Below are positions 49,367 to 51,716 of a stretch of DNA of 51,716 nt, piece after piece. The DNA is from Gammaproteobacteria bacterium. Lineage in GTDB: Bacteria > Pseudomonadota > Gammaproteobacteria > Thiomicrospirales > Thiomicrospiraceae. The stretch lies in the NCBI GenBank assembly GCA_014763665.1, contig JACXUY010000005.1, positions 1 to 51,716 on the forward strand. The letters are read 5' to 3'. The notes under the pieces were generated by a model. The model had not been told where the DNA came from and ran no database searches. It saw only the letters and a program-made list of their open reading frames with translations. The position numbers were made by a program, and so were the translations under genes. The number at the start of each line of letters is the position of its first letter. Positions within the stretch are counted from its first letter, which is position 1.

Positions 49367-51147
49367 CGATGCGTTCGCATTTAGCAAATAGTGTTACGGA
49401 AGCCTTAGATAGTCAAACGGTTCAATTGTGTGGTTGGGTCAATCGTCGTCGTGATCACGGTGGGGTGATTTTTATTGATTTGCGCGATCATACCGGTTTT
49501 GTGCAAGTGGTGGTTGATCCAGATACCGCTGATGCCTTTGCTAAAGCAGAGCATATTCGCAACGAATGTGTGTTACAGATTCAGGGTCGTGTGCGTTTGC
49601 GTCCAGAAGGTACGGCAAATGCTAATATCGCCAGCGGTAAAATTGAAGTCTTAGCCAAAGACCTGCAAGTGCTGAGCATGGCTGAACCCATTCCTTTCCA
49701 GTTAGATGAAAAAAATCTGTCTGAAGAAGTACGTTTGAAATACCGCTACCTAGATTTACGTCGTGATGCTATGCAGAACAATTTGCGCACCCGTTCTAAA
49801 ACGGTTTCCATCATGCGTCGTTATTTAGAAAGTCATGCTTTTAATGAAATTGAAACCCCTATTTTGACGAAATCGACACCAGAAGGTGCGCGTGATTATT
49901 TAGTGCCTAGTCGTACGCATCAGGGCGAGTGGTTTGCTTTGCCACAATCACCACAGTTATTCAAACAGATGTTGATGATGTCGGGCATGGATCGCTACTA
50001 CCAAGTCGCGCGTTGTTTCCGCGACGAAGACCTGCGTGCAGACCGTCAACCGGAGTTCACGCAAGTGGACATGGAAGCTTCTTTCGTCGATCAAGAAGAA
50101 TACATGGCGTTAATGGAAGGACTGTTCAAAACCGTCTTCCAAGAAGTGTTGGGCGAGACCTTCGAGGGTGATTTCCAGCGTATGCCTTACGCTGAAGCCA
50201 TGCGTCGCTTCGGTTCAGACCGTCCTGATATGCGTTTTGGTATGGAATTGGTGGATGTAGCTGACTTATTGCAAGATATCGAATTCAAGGTATTTGCTGC
50301 GCCGGCCAAAGATCCAAAAAGCCGTGTGGTTGCCATGTGTGTGCCTAATGGTGGCGAAATGTCACGTAAAGAAATCGATGACTATACCCAGTTTGTCGGT
50401 ATTTACGGGGCAAAAGGCTTAGCGTGGATTAAGGTTAATGCCCTCGAAAATGGGATTGATGGCCTGCAATCGCCCATCGTCAAGTTCTTCCCCGATCAAG
50501 TCATGCAGATTTTAGAACGTGTTGGCGCGAAAAATGGCGACTTGGTTTTCTTCGGCGCTGATAAAGCCAAAGTCGTTAACGATGCCTTGGGTGCGTTGCG
50601 AGTGAAAGTGGCTGAAGATCGTAACATGATGGAAAAACAGTGGGCGCCTTTATGGGTAGTCGATTTCCCGATGTTCGAGTACGACGACAAAGCTAACCGT
50701 TATGTTGCGATTCACCATCCGTTTACAGCTCCGCAAGGCGGGCTGGAAGCGCTGGCCGATGGTGCTGACCTAGCTAACCTAACGGCTAAAGCCTACGATT
50801 TGGTGCTCAATGGTATCGAGTTAGGCGGTGGTTCGGTGCGTATTCACGATCCTCGTATGCAATCGCGCGTGTTTGAGTTGTTAGGCTTATCACAAGAAGA
50901 CATCGATGATAAGTTCGGTTGGTTCGTTGAAGCCTTACAATATGGTACACCACCGCATGCGGGCATGGCATTCGGCCTAGATCGCTTGGTGATGATGATG
51001 GTGGGTGCGCCTTCGATTCGTGATGTAATTGCTTTCCCGAAAACACAATCGGCAGCCTGTGTGCTGACGAATGCCCCTTCGGATGTATCGCCTTTGCAAT
51101 TGCGCGAGTTGGGCTTGCGTCCACGCGTGATAGAAGCGAAGGCTTAA
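49363..51147 (+). CDS. aspS: Aspartyl-tRNA synthetase
   Basis: This is a class IIb synthetase of 594 residues. An N-terminal anticodon-binding OB-fold ([20 protein letters not shown]) is followed by motif 1, motif 2 ([25 protein letters not shown]), a bacterial GAD insertion domain (about 290-420) and motif 3 ([12 protein letters not shown]). Whether it also charges tRNA-Asn cannot be told from the sequence. The start is ATG 49363 in an ATGA overlap with DUF502, or ATG 49369. An intrinsic terminator follows. Confidence 0.97.
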   Translation: MTMRSHLANSVTEALDSQTVQLCGWVNRRRDHGGVIFIDLRDHTGFVQVVVDPDTADAFAKAEHIRNECVLQIQGRVRLRPEGTANANIASGKIEVLAKDLQVLSMAEPIPFQLDEKNLSEEVRLKYRYLDLRRDAMQNNLRTRSKTVSIMRRYLESHAFNEIETPILTKSTPEGARDYLVPSRTHQGEWFALPQSPQLFKQMLMMSGMDRYYQVARCFRDEDLRADRQPEFTQVDMEASFVDQEEYMALMEGLFKTVFQEVLGETFEGDFQRMPYAEAMRRFGSDRPDMRFGMELVDVADLLQDIEFKVFAAPAKDPKSRVVAMCVPNGGEMSRKEIDDYTQFVGIYGAKGLAWIKVNALENGIDGLQSPIVKFFPDQVMQILERVGAKNGDLVFFGADKAKVVNDALGALRVKVAEDRNMMEKQWAPLWVVDFPMFEYDDKANRYVAIHHPFTAPQGGLEALADGADLANLTAKAYDLVLNGIELGGGSVRIHDPRMQSRVFELLGLSQEDIDDKFGWFVEALQYGTPPHAGMAFGLDRLVMMMVGAPSIRDVIAFPKTQSAACVLTNAPSDVSPLQLRELGLRPRVIEAKA

Positions 51148-51159
51148 TCGGATAGATAA

Positions 51160-51187
51160 GAAAGCAGCCAAAAGGCTGCTTTTTTTC
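51160..51187 (+). terminator. Intrinsic terminator of aspS
   Basis: AAAGCAGCC, AAAA loop, GGCTGCTTTTTTT, 12 bp after the aspS stop. Confidence 0.93.
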
Positions 51188-51244
51188 TTATAACACAAGT
51201 TTTTTTATGCGCCTAACAACATTATTCATCATGCCGTTGTTCAG

Positions 51245-51493
51245 TTGTTTGGTGAACAGGCTAAGGTGTGGTTATTTGGTTCTCGTTGCGATGATCTTAA
51301 AAAAGGCGGTGACATTGATTTATTGATTCAAGCCGATATGGTGGATGTCATGCACGCAATGCGGTTAAAAATTCAATTATTAATGCTGTTAGAGCAAGGC
51401 CTAGGAGAGCAGAAAGTGGATGTTCTACTGCAAATGCCAGACGATAACCGCCCGATCATTCAAATTGCACAGCAAACAGGGATATTGTTATGA
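51245..51493 (+). CDS. MNT-type nucleotidyltransferase (toxin-antitoxin or antitoxin-like), start uncertain
   Basis: This is a small protein with the minimal nucleotidyltransferase signature WLFGSRCDDLKKGGDIDLLIQ, where the GS and DID residues form the metal and nucleotide site. Such proteins pair with HEPN proteins and act as antitoxins, in some cases by AMPylating the toxin. The open frame begins at a TTG (51245), and no ATG exists in frame after the upstream TAA (51191). Family proteins normally have about 20 residues before FGE and often begin MRL; an ATG opening MRLT lies at 51207 but in another frame and only 41 bp upstream. So the 5' end may be damaged, or a rare codon is used. It overlaps the next gene by 4 nt. 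Confidence 0.7.
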   Translation: MFGEQAKVWLFGSRCDDLKKGGDIDLLIQADMVDVMHAMRLKIQLLMLLEQGLGEQKVDVLLQMPDDNRPIIQIAQQTGILL

Positions 51494-51716
51494 TTTTGCC
51501 AGTCGAACAGTTGATTTTGCAGCAAGCTCAAGCTTTGGTGGCAACTCATGCCGACGCACTGCAAGATGCTTTACACTCGCTGCGACAAGATTCTGTTGAA
51601 TTAAACGAACTTTCTGAGCTGAGTAAAGAAAGACGTCGGGCGGAACAGTGCCGTATTTTCTCACTCATTGCTTTGCACGGTTGCCTGTACACGGGTTGGT
51701 TTTCAGACGATCAATC
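51490..51716 (+). CDS. Unrecognised partner of the nucleotidyltransferase (cut by window end)
   Basis: This is an open frame starting with ATG in an ATGA overlap with the nucleotidyltransferase gene, 75 codons to the window end with no stop. It begins MILPVEQLILQQAQALVAT and is mostly helical, with a charged stretch LSELSKERRRAEQCRIF. From the operon position a HEPN-type or similar helical toxin partner is expected, but the RxxxxH catalytic motif of HEPN RNases is not visible in this part, so I do not name it. Confidence 0.55.
   Translation, partial: MILPVEQLILQQAQALVATHADALQDALHSLRQDSVELNELSELSKERRRAEQCRIFSLIALHGCLYTGWFSDDQ

Overview
This window is a stretch of core chromosome from a gammaproteobacterium. 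Every block has the gene order typical of that class: rne divergent from rluC, then yceF / yceD-rpmF-plsX-fabHDG-acpP-fabF-pabC-mltG-tmk-holB-tatD; cmk-rpsA-ihfB-lapA; and rpsU-yqeY-dnaG-rpoD followed by a CAU-anticodon tRNA. GC content is moderate, and I cannot name a genus from the sequence alone. No phage, IS element, CRISPR array or large accessory island is visible.

Layout. Positions 1-5246 (minus strand): rne, rpiA, a TlpA-like lipoprotein and hemL, closely spaced. Positions 5588-7214: rluC and a HAD phosphatase, convergent with yceF (7211-7795). Positions 7885-19499: a long collinear block for fatty-acid synthesis (yceD-rpmF-plsX-fabH-fabD-fabG-acpP-fabF), folate precursor synthesis (pabB, pabC), murein lytic transglycosylase (mltG), thymidylate kinase, the clamp-loader delta-prime subunit and tatD. 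Then purB (minus) divergent from acnB, and a sigma-54 activator related to FleQ but reduced to the AAA+ and Fis domains. Positions 24985-30191: cmk, rpsA, ihfB, lapA, pyrF and rlmD. Positions 30390-38831: nine tightly packed genes (CYTH protein, tolC, peptide-binding lipoprotein, cytoplasmic YkuD enzyme, two peptide ABC permeases, nagZ, xseA, xseB). Positions 38991-46402: a methyltransferase, tsaD (minus), and the rpsU-yqeY-dnaG-rpoD macromolecular-synthesis operon with a tRNA-Ile(CAU) 14 nt behind rpoD. The tail holds a decayed cytosine-deaminase-like gene, an AMP/thymidine-phosphorylase homologue (minus) divergent from a DUF502 gene and aspS, and the start of a nucleotidyltransferase-type toxin-antitoxin-like pair cut by the window edge.

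Three things stand out. First, five copies of one intergenic element of about 130-160 bp (1-73, 9590-9719, 24841-24977, 30205-30362, 38836-38974) have MITE-like inverted ends, a conserved 5' hairpin, a central GGAAGGG/CCCTTCC pairing and a C-rich block whose opposite strand can form a G-quadruplex. I do not recognise it as a named repeat. Second, 32196-36992 looks like a murein-peptide import and recycling module built around a YkuD enzyme without signal peptide (ElsL-like LD-carboxypeptidase) and NagZ. Third, the XseA protein carries an extra N-terminal DUF5710-like domain.

Smaller oddities are a HolB without the usual zinc-binding cysteines, lapA abutting pyrF with no lapB between them, a nearly leaderless promoter-start arrangement at yceD, and a perfect palindrome in the divergent promoter region at 48.65 kb.
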